This document shows, piece by piece, positions 17,067-25,615 of a stretch of DNA of 64,000 bases. The stretch is from Bacteroidales bacterium (GTDB lineage: Bacteria > Bacteroidota > Bacteroidia > Bacteroidales > P3): the NCBI GenBank assembly GCA_017545365.1, contig JAFWOP010000005.1:53244-117243 (forward strand), read 5' to 3'. The position numbers and the translations under genes were made by a program. Positions within the stretch are counted from its first letter, which is position 1. Every line of letters begins with the position of its first letter. Under the pieces are notes generated by a model, which was not told the origin of the DNA, did no database searches, and saw only the letters and a program-made list of their open reading frames with translations.

Positions 17067-17444
17067 GAATGTTCCCTCCGCCCATCCTCCGCCTTCGGAA
17101 GCGAAGGCACGACGAAGGCATGGTGGATGAGTGAGGTGTTTGTTGTCGTCCGTCTGATACAGTTATACCGAAAAAGGCAAAAAACAGGGTGCCGCTTTTT
17201 AGAAAAAAAGTGGCACATGATGACAATAACAATTACAAAAAGGTTATGCCATACCTCCCTCTGGAGAAATGTGCCAATCAATCATGTCACCTTTTTGAAG
17301 AAAAATGACTCGCCGGATTTTAGTATGTAACAATCTTCGTTATACGGGCATGAGCAAACTCTTACATACGCCCCCTCAATCAGGCTGTCTAAAGCCTTAT
17401 CATGCTGAACGCCAGAATACAAACATGGCCCGTTGCTCTTTTTA
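17067..17444. other. Gene-poor stretch between umuC and the methyltransferase promoter
   Basis: About 380 bases with no gene I can support. It holds a strong hairpin at 17189-17216 and short frames on both strands with no recognisable product. Confidence 0.5.
17189..17216. terminator. 12-bp hairpin downstream of umuC
   Basis: GTGCCGCTTTTT (17189-17200) pairs with AAAAAGTGGCAC (17205-17216) with one G-T wobble and a four-base loop. The T run is inside the stem rather than after it, so termination is plausible but atypical. Confidence 0.45.
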
Positions 17445-17475
17445 TTTGCTATATGGAAAAAACTTCGTACTTTTG
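17445..17475 (+). promoter_or_regulatory. Promoter of the methyltransferase/DUF262-HNH cassette
   Basis: TTTG (17445-17448) and TACTTTTG (17468-17475) with a 19-bp spacer, a full match to the Bacteroidota consensus. It implies a leader of over 300 nt before the methyltransferase start. Confidence 0.75.
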
Positions 17476-17559
17476 CAAATGGTAACGCCACGACAAGAAC
17501 CGTGCATCGTTGCCGACATAATGGCCCACGAGAGCGGTGGACCGACGAAAATTGAATAT

Positions 17560-17775
17560 TAACAGCATTACTATTATTTCGCGTCATTACCGAAAAACCC
17601 GGCAAAGATTTTCTGGAGATAAGACACCGAACAATAATAGTGAGGTTTCCGTGCAAACGGAGGCTTTCCAGTCAATGTAGTATGCTCACACCTTGTGTGG
17701 GTTTCTTAGACTGGAAGAAGGTCTCCTTGCCGGGTTGCCTTGGTACGCGATAAGAAACTCACGCTTTTTTTATCG
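17560..17775 (+). ncRNA. Candidate structured leader RNA of the methyltransferase gene
   Basis: Several nested inverted repeats are visible: ACTATTATT/AATAATAGT (near 17570 and 17632), TCCGT-GCAA-ACGGA (near 17648-17661), TTCCAGTC/GACTGGAA (near 17666 and 17709) enclosing CTCACAC/GTGTGGG, and GTTTCTTA/TAAGAAAC (17701-17708, 17751-17758). The last competes with CGATAA/TTATCG (17749-17754, 17770-17775), as in a switchable leader. The GTGCAAA core and following bases loosely recall cobalamin riboswitches, but the resemblance is weak and key blocks are missing. No secondary-structure computation was made. Confidence 0.3.
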
Positions 17776-17815
17776 TCACCGCCAATTGATAGCAATGCAT
17801 AACACGCTATCTACA

Positions 17816-18838
17816 ATGGCAGGAAACCGAAGCCTCAACGCCGCCATAAAGGCCAAACAGGATGAGTTCTACACTCAGCTAGACGATATAGCCAATGAAC
17901 TGAAACACTACCGTGACCACTTCCGCGACAAGGTAGTGCTGTGCAACTGCGACGACCCCTACGAGAGCAACTTCTTCAAATACTTTGCCCTCAACTTCAA
18001 CGCCCTCGGATTGAAGAAACTCATCGCCACCTGCTTCGACGGCTCGCCTGTGATGGGCAATGAGTTATTGTTGCAATTCGACGACCCCGAATCCGAACCC
18101 CACAAAATAGCCTACAAGGTGGAAATCACCGAAGTGGATGACTACAACGGTGACGGTGCCATCAACCTCACCGATGTTGCCTATTTGTTACAGAACGACA
18201 AAAACGTGCTATCACGATTGAGAAAAGGTCATGGGGACTTTCGCAGTGCGGAATGTGTGGAACTGTTGAAACAGGCGGACATTGTCTGCACCAACCCGCC
18301 TTTCTCACTATTCCGAGAATATGTGGCACAACTGATGATGTACGAAAAGAAATTCTTAATCATTGGTCAACAAAACGCTATACATTACAAGGATATTTTT
18401 ATTAGAATAAAAGAGAATAGATTATGGCTAGGTTATAAGTTCGGCGATATGAGTTTTCAAGTACCCGACTATTTTGAACCAAAGGCAACAAGATACTGGC
18501 AAGACGAAACCGGTCAAAAATGGCGAAGCATGGGAAATATTTGCTGGTTCACCAATCTTGATATATCCAAACGGCATGAAATGCTTGACCTTTGGAAACA
18601 CTATACCCCAGAGGAATACCCCACATACGACAATTATCCAGCCATCAATGTAAATAGAACTTCCGATATTCCATGCGACTATGACGGTATAATGGGTGTT
18701 CCTATCACCTTTATGGACAAGTACAACCCCGACCAATTTGAAATTATAGACACAAGCACCATTGCCATGCCTAAAGGAGCACCTTATATTGCTGGAAAAA
18801 GAATTTATGAACGCATATTAATCCGCAGAAAACAATGA
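17816..18838 (+). CDS. EcoRI-type adenine-specific DNA methyltransferase
   Basis: 340 residues from the ATG at 17816 (MAGNRSLNAAIKAKQDEFYTQ), which matches the family opening; an ATG at 17795 and a longer upstream frame are less likely. The enzyme is of the EcoRI methylase family: VVLCNCDDPYESNFFKYF, GHGDFRS, then TNPPFSLFREYV with the NPPF catalytic motif (residues 160-163), GNICWFTNLDISKRHE, and GVPITFMDKYNPDQFEI. It would transfer a methyl group from S-adenosylmethionine to N6 of adenine at a specific site. Residues 109-120 form an EF-hand or dockerin-like loop (D109, N111, D113, N117, D120). The second half is visibly AT-richer than the first. It overlaps the next gene by four bases (ATGA), so the two are translationally linked. 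Confidence 0.9.
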   Translation: MAGNRSLNAAIKAKQDEFYTQLDDIANELKHYRDHFRDKVVLCNCDDPYESNFFKYFALNFNALGLKKLIATCFDGSPVMGNELLLQFDDPESEPHKIAYKVEITEVDDYNGDGAINLTDVAYLLQNDKNVLSRLRKGHGDFRSAECVELLKQADIVCTNPPFSLFREYVAQLMMYEKKFLIIGQQNAIHYKDIFIRIKENRLWLGYKFGDMSFQVPDYFEPKATRYWQDETGQKWRSMGNICWFTNLDISKRHEMLDLWKHYTPEEYPTYDNYPAINVNRTSDIPCDYDGIMGVPITFMDKYNPDQFEIIDTSTIAMPKGAPYIAGKRIYERILIRRKQ

Positions 18839-19935
18839 AGATAGAATTAACCACAGTCACTATTGGCGAGTTGGTGGAGGGCTATGCCGACAATTCCGCC
18901 ACCGAGGAGGGCATCGTAGGCTACGGCGGCCGCCTCAACATCCGTCCCAAGTACCAACGTGAGTTTGTTTATGACAGCAAAAAGCGTAACGCCGTAATGG
19001 ATACGGTATGGAAAGGTTTCCCCCTCAACGTGATGTACTGGGTGCGCAACGAGGAGGGCAACTTCGAGTTGCTTGACGGGCAGCAGCGCACTATCAGCAT
19101 CTGCCAGTTTGTGTGGGGCGAATATCTTATGAGCCTTGACGACAAGTTGACCAATTTTGAGGGGCTTTCTGCCGAAGGGAAGCAGCGCATATTAGGCTAT
19201 CCGCTGCAGATATACATTTGCGAGGGGACTCCCGACGAGCAGATTTCTTGGTTTCAAGTGATTAATATCGCAGGGGACAAACTCACCGACCAAGAAATGC
19301 GCAACGCCATCTACAACGGCCCGTGGACTACGCAAGCCAAACGCCGTTTCAGCAAGACTGGCTGCGTGGCATACCAACTGGGCAGCAACTATATGAGCGG
19401 CAGCCCTATCCGACAGGCTTATTTGGAAACGGTACTGAAATGGATTAGCCGTGGCAACATCAACGAATATATGGTAGCACACCGTTTCGACGAGAATTGC
19501 GATGAACTGTGGCAGTATTTCCAAGATGTCATCCATTGGGTGCAGACCCACTTTACCGAGAGACGCAAGGAAATGAAAGATGTGCAGTGGGGTGAGATGT
19601 ACAACCTGCACCGTGACGACCCCTTTAGCGAGAGCGACCTGCGCGAGCGAGTACGGACACTAATGAAAGACAGCGACGTGAAGAGCAAGAGCGGCATCTA
19701 CTGGTATGTGATGGACGGCGACGAGCGGCATTTGGACATCCGCGCCTTTGACGACAACACGAAGCGGGAGGTCTATGAGCGGCAGCTGGGGGTGTGCCCT
19801 ATCTGCGGACAGCATTTCGACATCGGGCAGATGGAGGCCGACCATATCATGCCTTGGTGCCAGGGCGGGCGCACGGTGGCGGAGAACTGCCAGATGCTGT
19901 GCCGCAAGTGCAACCGCCAAAAGAGCGGAAAGTGA
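18835..19935 (+). CDS. DUF262 (GmrSD-type) and HNH endonuclease fusion protein
   Basis: 366 residues. The N-terminal DUF262 domain carries the DGQQR nucleotide-binding motif (residues 81-85) after RPKYQREFVYD and precedes FQVINIAGDKLTDQEMRNA. The C-terminal end is a compact HNH nuclease with CPICG (about residue 321), EADHIMPWCQGG, ENCQMLC and CRKCNRQK, i.e. a zinc-ribbon HNH. DUF262-plus-nuclease proteins include the type IV enzyme GmrSD and SspE, which cut modified or invading DNA with nucleotide hydrolysis. Here the gene overlaps an adenine methyltransferase gene by four bases, which suggests a restriction-modification-like pair in which methylation protects the host. That pairing function is inferred; target and nucleotide requirement are unknown. 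Confidence 0.88.
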   Translation: MKIELTTVTIGELVEGYADNSATEEGIVGYGGRLNIRPKYQREFVYDSKKRNAVMDTVWKGFPLNVMYWVRNEEGNFELLDGQQRTISICQFVWGEYLMSLDDKLTNFEGLSAEGKQRILGYPLQIYICEGTPDEQISWFQVINIAGDKLTDQEMRNAIYNGPWTTQAKRRFSKTGCVAYQLGSNYMSGSPIRQAYLETVLKWISRGNINEYMVAHRFDENCDELWQYFQDVIHWVQTHFTERRKEMKDVQWGEMYNLHRDDPFSESDLRERVRTLMKDSDVKSKSGIYWYVMDGDERHLDIRAFDDNTKREVYERQLGVCPICGQHFDIGQMEADHIMPWCQGGRTVAENCQMLCRKCNRQKSGK

Positions 19936-20081
19936 AGAGAATGTCGCCAGCATGATTTGTCCAACTCTTCTCATGATCGCGCCTCGAAGAGAAGCGGACC
20001 AGTATGATATAGTAATCAGTCATTTGTGGCAATAGGCAGTCTTTTTTCAACTCCTTCTGTGGAGGAATCAAATATTTTGTG

Positions 20082-20089
20082 TACCTTTG
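20082..20089 (+). promoter_or_regulatory. -7 box TACCTTTG upstream of the esterase gene
   Basis: Perfect TAnnTTTG followed by C, 38 bases before the chosen start. No good -33 box is seen. It overlaps the longer open frame, which supports starting at 20127 rather than 20079. Confidence 0.6.
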
Positions 20090-20126
20090 CAATTCGAATA
20101 TTGTGACTTACCGAGTGAATAATGAT

Positions 20127-21056
20127 ATGCGTAACCCTATGAGAAACATTGTTATACTGGCGTTCGCCGTATTGTTGGGACTCAGCGTCCAAGCCCAGCA
20201 GACCTTCACTTTTGCCAAACGCGACACCATGGAATTGAAGATGGATGTCTACCAACCCAAGCAGCCGAGGGCCGACCACGCCTGTGTACTCTATGTCTTC
20301 GGCGGCGGCTTTGTGTCGGGTGCCAGGAATGAGAAGTACTCTGTCAAGTGCTGCCAGATGCTGGCCGACAGGGGCTTTGTGGCTGTGGCCATCGACTACA
20401 GGCTCTACCTCAAGCATGCCCCCAAGGTGCCGCTGCTGAAGATGTACACCCTCTTCGACACTGCCATCCGTTATGCCGTGGAGGACTGCTCCGATGCCGT
20501 CGCCTACCTCTGGGACCATGCCGGGGAGCTGAAGATAGACCCCTCCAAGATTGTGCTCACCGGCAGCAGTGCAGGTGCCATCACCGTCTTGCAGACCGAC
20601 TACAGCCGTGTCAACCACTTGGCCCCTGCCTCCCACCTGCCCGCAGGTTTCGTGCCCGCCGCCGTGATACCCTATGCCGGTGGCATCATGTGTCCCAACA
20701 AGGACTTCAAGTATGCCTCGCAACCTGCGCCAACATGCATGTTCCATGGCACTTCCGACAAGATTGTCAACTACCGTCGCTTCCGTGGCTCGCTCGGCAC
20801 CTCGCTCTTCGGAACAAAGAGCGTGGCGAAACTTTTTGCTAAAAACAACTACAACTACTGGGTCATGCGTTTCAAAGACCGCGGACACGAGATAGCCATC
20901 GCCCTGCCTCCCACCATCGACGAATTCTGCGCCTTCGTAGATGCCGCCCTCTCAGGCCGTGTCATGCAGTACGACGCCACTTGCACCGACAAGGCCGTGC
21001 CACAGACAGAATGGTCGAACATGACTGTATTTGACCTGTATCTGAAAAAACAATGA
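20127..21056 (+). CDS. Secreted alpha/beta-hydrolase (carboxylesterase-like)
   Basis: 309 residues with a signal peptide ending near VQAQQ; an ATG at 20139 is an equally good start. Alpha/beta-hydrolase features are FGGGFVSG (oxyanion-hole region, in place of HGGG), the nucleophile elbow TGSSAGA, FHGTSDKIV carrying the likely acid, and DRGHEIA with the catalytic histidine. It is probably an exported esterase or acetyl-esterase; the substrate is unknown. The stop overlaps the start of the next gene (ATGA), so the two are co-translated. Confidence 0.85.
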   Translation: MRNPMRNIVILAFAVLLGLSVQAQQTFTFAKRDTMELKMDVYQPKQPRADHACVLYVFGGGFVSGARNEKYSVKCCQMLADRGFVAVAIDYRLYLKHAPKVPLLKMYTLFDTAIRYAVEDCSDAVAYLWDHAGELKIDPSKIVLTGSSAGAITVLQTDYSRVNHLAPASHLPAGFVPAAVIPYAGGIMCPNKDFKYASQPAPTCMFHGTSDKIVNYRRFRGSLGTSLFGTKSVAKLFAKNNYNYWVMRFKDRGHEIAIALPPTIDEFCAFVDAALSGRVMQYDATCTDKAVPQTEWSNMTVFDLYLKKQ

Positions 21057-21892
21057 ACATGACAAGAACCACCTTCTTGCTGCTTGCCGTAGTGTACTCT
21101 GTCACTGCCTGCACACAGGAAGCTTTGCCTCAAATGTCAAAAGACTCGACCTTTGTGACTATCATGGTAGACGGCAAGCGAATGACTGTTCCCCTGCAGA
21201 GCAGAAGTGAGAGCGGGTTGTTCTATTTCACCGACAAGCCCTTCGTGCAAAACGACACCATCTTCCTCTATCGCGAATACTCATACTATCAGTGCGATAC
21301 ATGCAGCAGCTATCAGATTGACTCCTCGTCGTACTATGTACGCCCCAAGTCATGGAAAGGCTACCTCCAGCATCTGCTCAGTTATACTTACTGGATGCAA
21401 GGAGCTGAAGGCACAGACGAGTATTATGACGAGGCATACAAGTATCTGCGCAAGAAATGCCCTTTGCTTCATCACCAACAGTTAGGCACGATGCCGTGGA
21501 TGTGGTATCCGGTGGTCAGCCATCGTGGCAAATACTATATCAGCATCGACAACCTCAACGCCATCGAGCTGACCGACAGCATTGTTGTCTATCACGATAT
21601 GGAAATATCCTTGTCGGCATTGCTCGATTTCAAGGATGAGGGCAAAGGCCGTTACTGCTGGCTGGAACAAAATGAATATTCCGAAGGCATCGATACCGTC
21701 ACCCTGCGTCCTGCCAAGTCTGTCAAAGGTCTATATATCATGACTACAGTGCATAAGGAACTAGGCATCACAGTACATCAGCTCGTCACTCCCGAACGCG
21801 ACATCCACCACTTTGACTTCATCGACTGGCGCAGCTCCGACCACATCCCCGACGGCCTAGAGTACGATGCTGTCGATTTCGAGAGCCTCTGA
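21053..21892 (+). CDS. Hypothetical lipoprotein coupled to the esterase
   Basis: 279 residues with a lipoprotein signal (LLLAVVYSVTAC, cysteine near residue 20). No domain is recognised. The mature part is rich in tyrosine and acidic residues (for example YYQCDTCSSYQIDSSSYYV with two paired cysteines) and a QYL/YLRKKC helix. Translation is coupled to the esterase by a 4-bp overlap. Its 3' end overlaps the end of the convergent gene by 36 bp. Confidence 0.75.
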   Translation: MNMTRTTFLLLAVVYSVTACTQEALPQMSKDSTFVTIMVDGKRMTVPLQSRSESGLFYFTDKPFVQNDTIFLYREYSYYQCDTCSSYQIDSSSYYVRPKSWKGYLQHLLSYTYWMQGAEGTDEYYDEAYKYLRKKCPLLHHQQLGTMPWMWYPVVSHRGKYYISIDNLNAIELTDSIVVYHDMEISLSALLDFKDEGKGRYCWLEQNEYSEGIDTVTLRPAKSVKGLYIMTTVHKELGITVHQLVTPERDIHHFDFIDWRSSDHIPDGLEYDAVDFESL

Positions 21893-22735
21893 CAACAATC
21901 CCCGCTGACGCAGCGACTCCACATACCTCTTCTTATAAGGGAATGGCGCGTCGGCATCGGTGGTGCCGCCATAGAATCGGAAGCAGACGTGGGGCGAGAA
22001 TGGGACGGTGTTGTGGCTCTCGAGCTGCTGCTGCACCTCTTCGGGCGTGTAGTGCCGAAGCGACACTTCGAACCAATAGGTGGCGAAGCCTTTGGTAAGA
22101 TAGTCAAAGAGGGCAAGCTTAGTAGGCTTGTAGATAGTCAGCTTGTTGCAATGGAGCTGCTTTAGAATGTCGGCAACACTATCTTTTAAACACACCCCGC
22201 CACTCTCGTGGCACACCTCAAACATGGGAACCGCTGCCGCACAAAGGGTGCTGTCCTCAATGAAATAGGGGTGCCCCAACCAGTTGTTGGCCGAGTCGAT
22301 GCGCGAAAGGGTAATCTCGTCCGACGACGTGACCACCAGCCGGGTGCTGTCGGGCATCAGGTCGTAAAGCTGATTGGCGAGAGGGAGCATGACGGCCTCG
22401 TTGTCGACATAGTGCTCTTCCATCTTGGCGGGCACACGCGAACTGCCCGGCGGCAGCAGATAGAACACCACGATGACGAACAGCACCATTGCCGCTGACC
22501 ATATCGCTATGCGACGCCCTGCCCGCTGGCGGAGGTGGAACAGGGAATAGGTGAAGCAAACCACCCCCGTTGGCACCGTCACGAACAGAAGGATGGACGA
22601 CAACCAAAGAATCACGAAGATGTCGACCTGACAGAACAGATACTCTACTGCCATAAGCAGCAGCAACAGGCTGTTGATAGCGCAGATGCCATAACTCAAC
22701 GGCGGAATCCAGCTAGGAATCTTTTTTCCCGACAT
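21857..22735 (-). CDS. Hypothetical membrane protein
   Basis: 292 residues. Three hydrophobic segments lie in the first 95 residues (around LLLLLMAVEYLF, FVILWLSSILLFVTVPTGVV and AAMVLFVIVVFYLLPP), followed by a soluble region that begins VPAKMEEHYVDNEAVM. No family was recognised. It is the third gene of the probable operon GltS-like, Omp85-like, this gene, 33 bases after the barrel gene. Its last 12 codons lie in the 3' end of the opposite-strand lipoprotein gene. Confidence 0.75.
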   Translation of the reverse strand: MSGKKIPSWIPPLSYGICAINSLLLLLMAVEYLFCQVDIFVILWLSSILLFVTVPTGVVCFTYSLFHLRQRAGRRIAIWSAAMVLFVIVVFYLLPPGSSRVPAKMEEHYVDNEAVMLPLANQLYDLMPDSTRLVVTSSDEITLSRIDSANNWLGHPYFIEDSTLCAAAVPMFEVCHESGGVCLKDSVADILKQLHCNKLTIYKPTKLALFDYLTKGFATYWFEVSLRHYTPEEVQQQLESHNTVPFSPHVCFRFYGGTTDADAPFPYKKRYVESLRQRGLLSEALEIDSIVL

Positions 22736-22768
22736 ACACCGACAATTAGCTTAGTCCTTCATCCCTCA

Positions 22769-24130
22769 TTAAAACATGTACCCCATCTTGATGTAGAGGT
22801 TGCTGAACTTGGCGTTGTCCTGCTTGTCGAGGGCGGTGGCCCAGTCAACGCTGAGGACAAAGTTGTCGTTCATTGCCACCTTGAGGCCGCAGCCAGCTGA
22901 GAGGTGGGGGGCATAGAGACGACTCTCGTCATAGAGGTCTTCGGGATTAACCGAACTCAGTGGAGCCTGCATCGGGTCAGACATGACACGCTCGTAGGGC
23001 TGCACCACCATGCCGGCATCCATGAAGGGGTTTAGGCCGATGTAGAAATTCTCTTTACCAATCTTGAAATGAGCCACCTGCACGCGAAACTCTACATTGG
23101 CGAAAGCTACGCCGCGGGCAAGGATGCGGTTGCGCATGATGCCGCGGATTGAGTTGGCACCGCCCAATCCCTCATAGATGACGCGCTGCATATAAAGCTG
23201 GTTGAGGTAGGTGTTGAGGTAGAACGGGCTGTCGCCTGCCACGTTGAGCTGGGTGCCGAGGCGGTAGGCGAAAGTGAGGCGGTTCGTGATGATGGGCAGA
23301 TAGTGACGCCAGGCGGCGTTGAACATGAGGTCGTTGTAGTCAGACATGTCGCCCAATCCGGCATAATAGGTGAGAAAGGCGTCGGCATGGATACCACGAC
23401 GGGGGTTTTGCTGACGGTCGCGGGTGTCAAAGGTGAGGCCGCCATGCAGATAGGGGTGGAAACCACCGTTGGCTTCGGCAGGTGCGATGTAGCCCAACGC
23501 CACATACTGGTCGTAGAGCGTGGTAGCACCTTCGGGCAGCTTGTTCTCCTCCTTGGCGGTGTATTTGTTCAGACGTGCCACATCGACGGTGCCCACATTG
23601 TAATGAAGCAGGCCGAGGCCTACATTCCAATACCAGGGCTTGGCGATTGTGCCTTGAAGGTCGGCACTGAAGCGGAAAAGGTCGCGCTTGAACTTATAGT
23701 AGGCACGGGTTTGATACTGAGGGCTTGACGGGTCGGAATAATCGGGTGTGTAAAAGGCCTCATAACCGTTGAAGCCGTAGAAGTCGCACATCTGGTCGGG
23801 CATATAGGTGAGGTCGACGCTGAGGCGGTGGTTGGGAATGAGGTACTTGGAATCGTACGATAGCCGGAAGAGGCCGTAGCGCTTAGTCGTATAGGCGGCC
23901 TCGGCATAGAAGGAGTGGTAGTAGTCGGGATACACAGCCCCATCGCCAAAGTAATAGATGTTGGTGAGTGCCCCGTACTGGAAACCGAGGTCGGCATCGT
24001 ATGCCACGCTGGGCAGCACGCCGAACGTCCAGCCCTTGCGCACATTGGCACTGTCCTGCGCCTGCGCCGAGACGGCTGACGAAACTAAAAGGGAAAAGCT
24101 AAAAACTAAAAGGGCTAATGACTTCTTCAT
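22769..24130 (-). CDS. Omp85-like (BamA/TamA family) outer-membrane barrel without POTRA domains
   Basis: 453 residues with a signal peptide ending near AQAQD. The barrel contains LGGANSIRGIMRNRILARG, which carries the (V/I)RG motif of the Omp85 lid loop and is followed by FANVEFRVQVAHF. The C-terminus ends KMGYMF with an aromatic residue as outer-membrane barrels do. It is much shorter than BamA and has no POTRA domains, like several Bacteroidota surface-antigen proteins of about 450 residues. It lies 17 bases after the symporter gene. The role is unknown. Confidence 0.85.
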   Translation of the reverse strand: MKKSLALLVFSFSLLVSSAVSAQAQDSANVRKGWTFGVLPSVAYDADLGFQYGALTNIYYFGDGAVYPDYYHSFYAEAAYTTKRYGLFRLSYDSKYLIPNHRLSVDLTYMPDQMCDFYGFNGYEAFYTPDYSDPSSPQYQTRAYYKFKRDLFRFSADLQGTIAKPWYWNVGLGLLHYNVGTVDVARLNKYTAKEENKLPEGATTLYDQYVALGYIAPAEANGGFHPYLHGGLTFDTRDRQQNPRRGIHADAFLTYYAGLGDMSDYNDLMFNAAWRHYLPIITNRLTFAYRLGTQLNVAGDSPFYLNTYLNQLYMQRVIYEGLGGANSIRGIMRNRILARGVAFANVEFRVQVAHFKIGKENFYIGLNPFMDAGMVVQPYERVMSDPMQAPLSSVNPEDLYDESRLYAPHLSAGCGLKVAMNDNFVLSVDWATALDKQDNAKFSNLYIKMGYMF

Positions 24131-24147
24131 GATAAAAGCATTAAGGG

Positions 24148-25536
24148 TTATGATTTCTTGAATAACTTCTTGCGGAAGATGAATAAAGCGAATGCCACGA
24201 ATGCCACGGCGAGTATGCCCAGCGTGATGAGGCAGCTCGTCATGCTCTGCGGTCCGAAGCCCATGAGCAGCAGCACCGGGAATCCGAAGGCAATGGCGGG
24301 GATGGTCTGCAGCACCAGGTTGTTGGCGGCGGGAGTCTCGAACTTGGGGTCAATCTCGCGCAGCAGGATCATGCCGTTGCTGGCGGTGCCGGTGAGCATG
24401 CCGAACATAGAGAAGAAACCCTCATACTCGTACTCGGGGTAGAGATGCTTGGCACAAATCTTGACATAAATGAAGGTGACCAGCGCACCAAAGGTGCAGA
24501 CGAGCAGCAGGGGCATCCAGATGCCGCGCAGATTGTTGAAGTCGATGGCAGCCGTGCCGGCAACAATCATAAAGTCGAAGCAGGTGCCTGCGATGCGGTC
24601 GAGGGTGTAGTTGTTGATATATTCGCGTTCCATCCAATGGTGCTTGCGCAGACGGTTGATGACCACCTTCACCAGCACACCCAGCAGGGTGCCCCAGAGG
24701 AAGTTGAAGCCCCACACCATGGGTTTCAGTGTCTTCGTGCCGAAATCGCCCAGGTTGAGGTTCTCCACGCCGTACATCAGCAGGAACACCAGGAAGTAGA
24801 CCAGCAGCACCAGGCTTATCTGAACCGTGAGCTTGTCAATCGACTCGGCATGCGGTATCTCGTTCTCCGACTCGTAGTCCTCGAGGGTGTACACCTCGCG
24901 GTAGTCTTCCGAGCGCTTCTTCAGCAGTCCTTTGCGGCGCAGCACGTTCATATATACCACGCCCACCAAGCTTCCCACTATGAAGCCCGTGGCGGCAATG
25001 CTCAAGCCGAAATCGGCACCGTGGAAGGAGATGCCCTGACCCGCAGCCCAATTGCTGTAGGTTACGCCAAAATTCAACGCCTGTCCGGGTCCCTGCCCGT
25101 ACCCCATCGGAAGCAGCAGACCCGAGGCATAGAAGAATTCGCGGTTGTTCCACAATAGGAACAGCGGAATAGTAATCAGCAAGCCCACAAAGCCTTGTAT
25201 GATGTAGCTGCTGGCCGTCACAGCACCCGTCTCCACCACTTTCATAGTGGTCGTGGAGCTCTTTATCTTCTTATTCTTCAGTGCCATGGCCACAAAGCCG
25301 AGACCCAAGGCATGATAAGTGATAATCTCCATCGAAGGCTTGTTCACCAGCTCGGCAAAAAAGCCGAAGGGCTTCAAACATAAGATTAGCAATCCAGCCA
25401 GCAACGCCGACGGCAACAGGCTGCGTTTCAGCAGCGGCACATTACAGCGGATAAGATTGGCCAAAAGCAGGGCGATGACGATGATAAAAAACTGTATCAG
25501 CCATCCCCAAGCGGACAAAGAGGCAAAAGAGGTCAT
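24148..25536 (-). CDS. Sodium/glutamate symporter-like transporter (ESS family)
   Basis: 462 residues with about ten to twelve hydrophobic segments. GYGQGPGQALNFG, a GltS-type pore-loop motif, occurs around residue 145, and a second reentrant-like region GMLTGTASNGMILLREID occurs near residue 385. The ESS family imports glutamate with sodium. The protein is longer than E. coli GltS because of a charged linker in the middle (KKRSEDYREVYTLEDYESEN), as in other Bacteroidota members, so the substrate is less sure. A minus-strand promoter lies at 25616-25624. Confidence 0.85.
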   Translation of the reverse strand: MTSFASLSAWGWLIQFFIIVIALLLANLIRCNVPLLKRSLLPSALLAGLLILCLKPFGFFAELVNKPSMEIITYHALGLGFVAMALKNKKIKSSTTTMKVVETGAVTASSYIIQGFVGLLITIPLFLLWNNREFFYASGLLLPMGYGQGPGQALNFGVTYSNWAAGQGISFHGADFGLSIAATGFIVGSLVGVVYMNVLRRKGLLKKRSEDYREVYTLEDYESENEIPHAESIDKLTVQISLVLLVYFLVFLLMYGVENLNLGDFGTKTLKPMVWGFNFLWGTLLGVLVKVVINRLRKHHWMEREYINNYTLDRIAGTCFDFMIVAGTAAIDFNNLRGIWMPLLLVCTFGALVTFIYVKICAKHLYPEYEYEGFFSMFGMLTGTASNGMILLREIDPKFETPAANNLVLQTIPAIAFGFPVLLLMGFGPQSMTSCLITLGILAVAFVAFALFIFRKKLFKKS

Positions 25537-25615
25537 AATGTAAAATATTAAATCAGTTTTATTTATATGCTATACAATGGTGCTCACACACAAAACTTAC
25601 GCCTCCAAACGAACT

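Noticed and set aside
17282..17656. 124-codon minus-strand frame between umuC and the methyltransferase
   Set aside because: It covers the cassette promoter and part of its leader, has no recognisable motif, and no promoter or composition supports it.
17630..17750. A true cobalamin riboswitch
   Set aside because: Only the GTGCAAA core and a few following bases fit; the conserved P4 pairing and the downstream AAGCCAGGAGACC-like block are not present as expected, so it is kept only as a structured leader.
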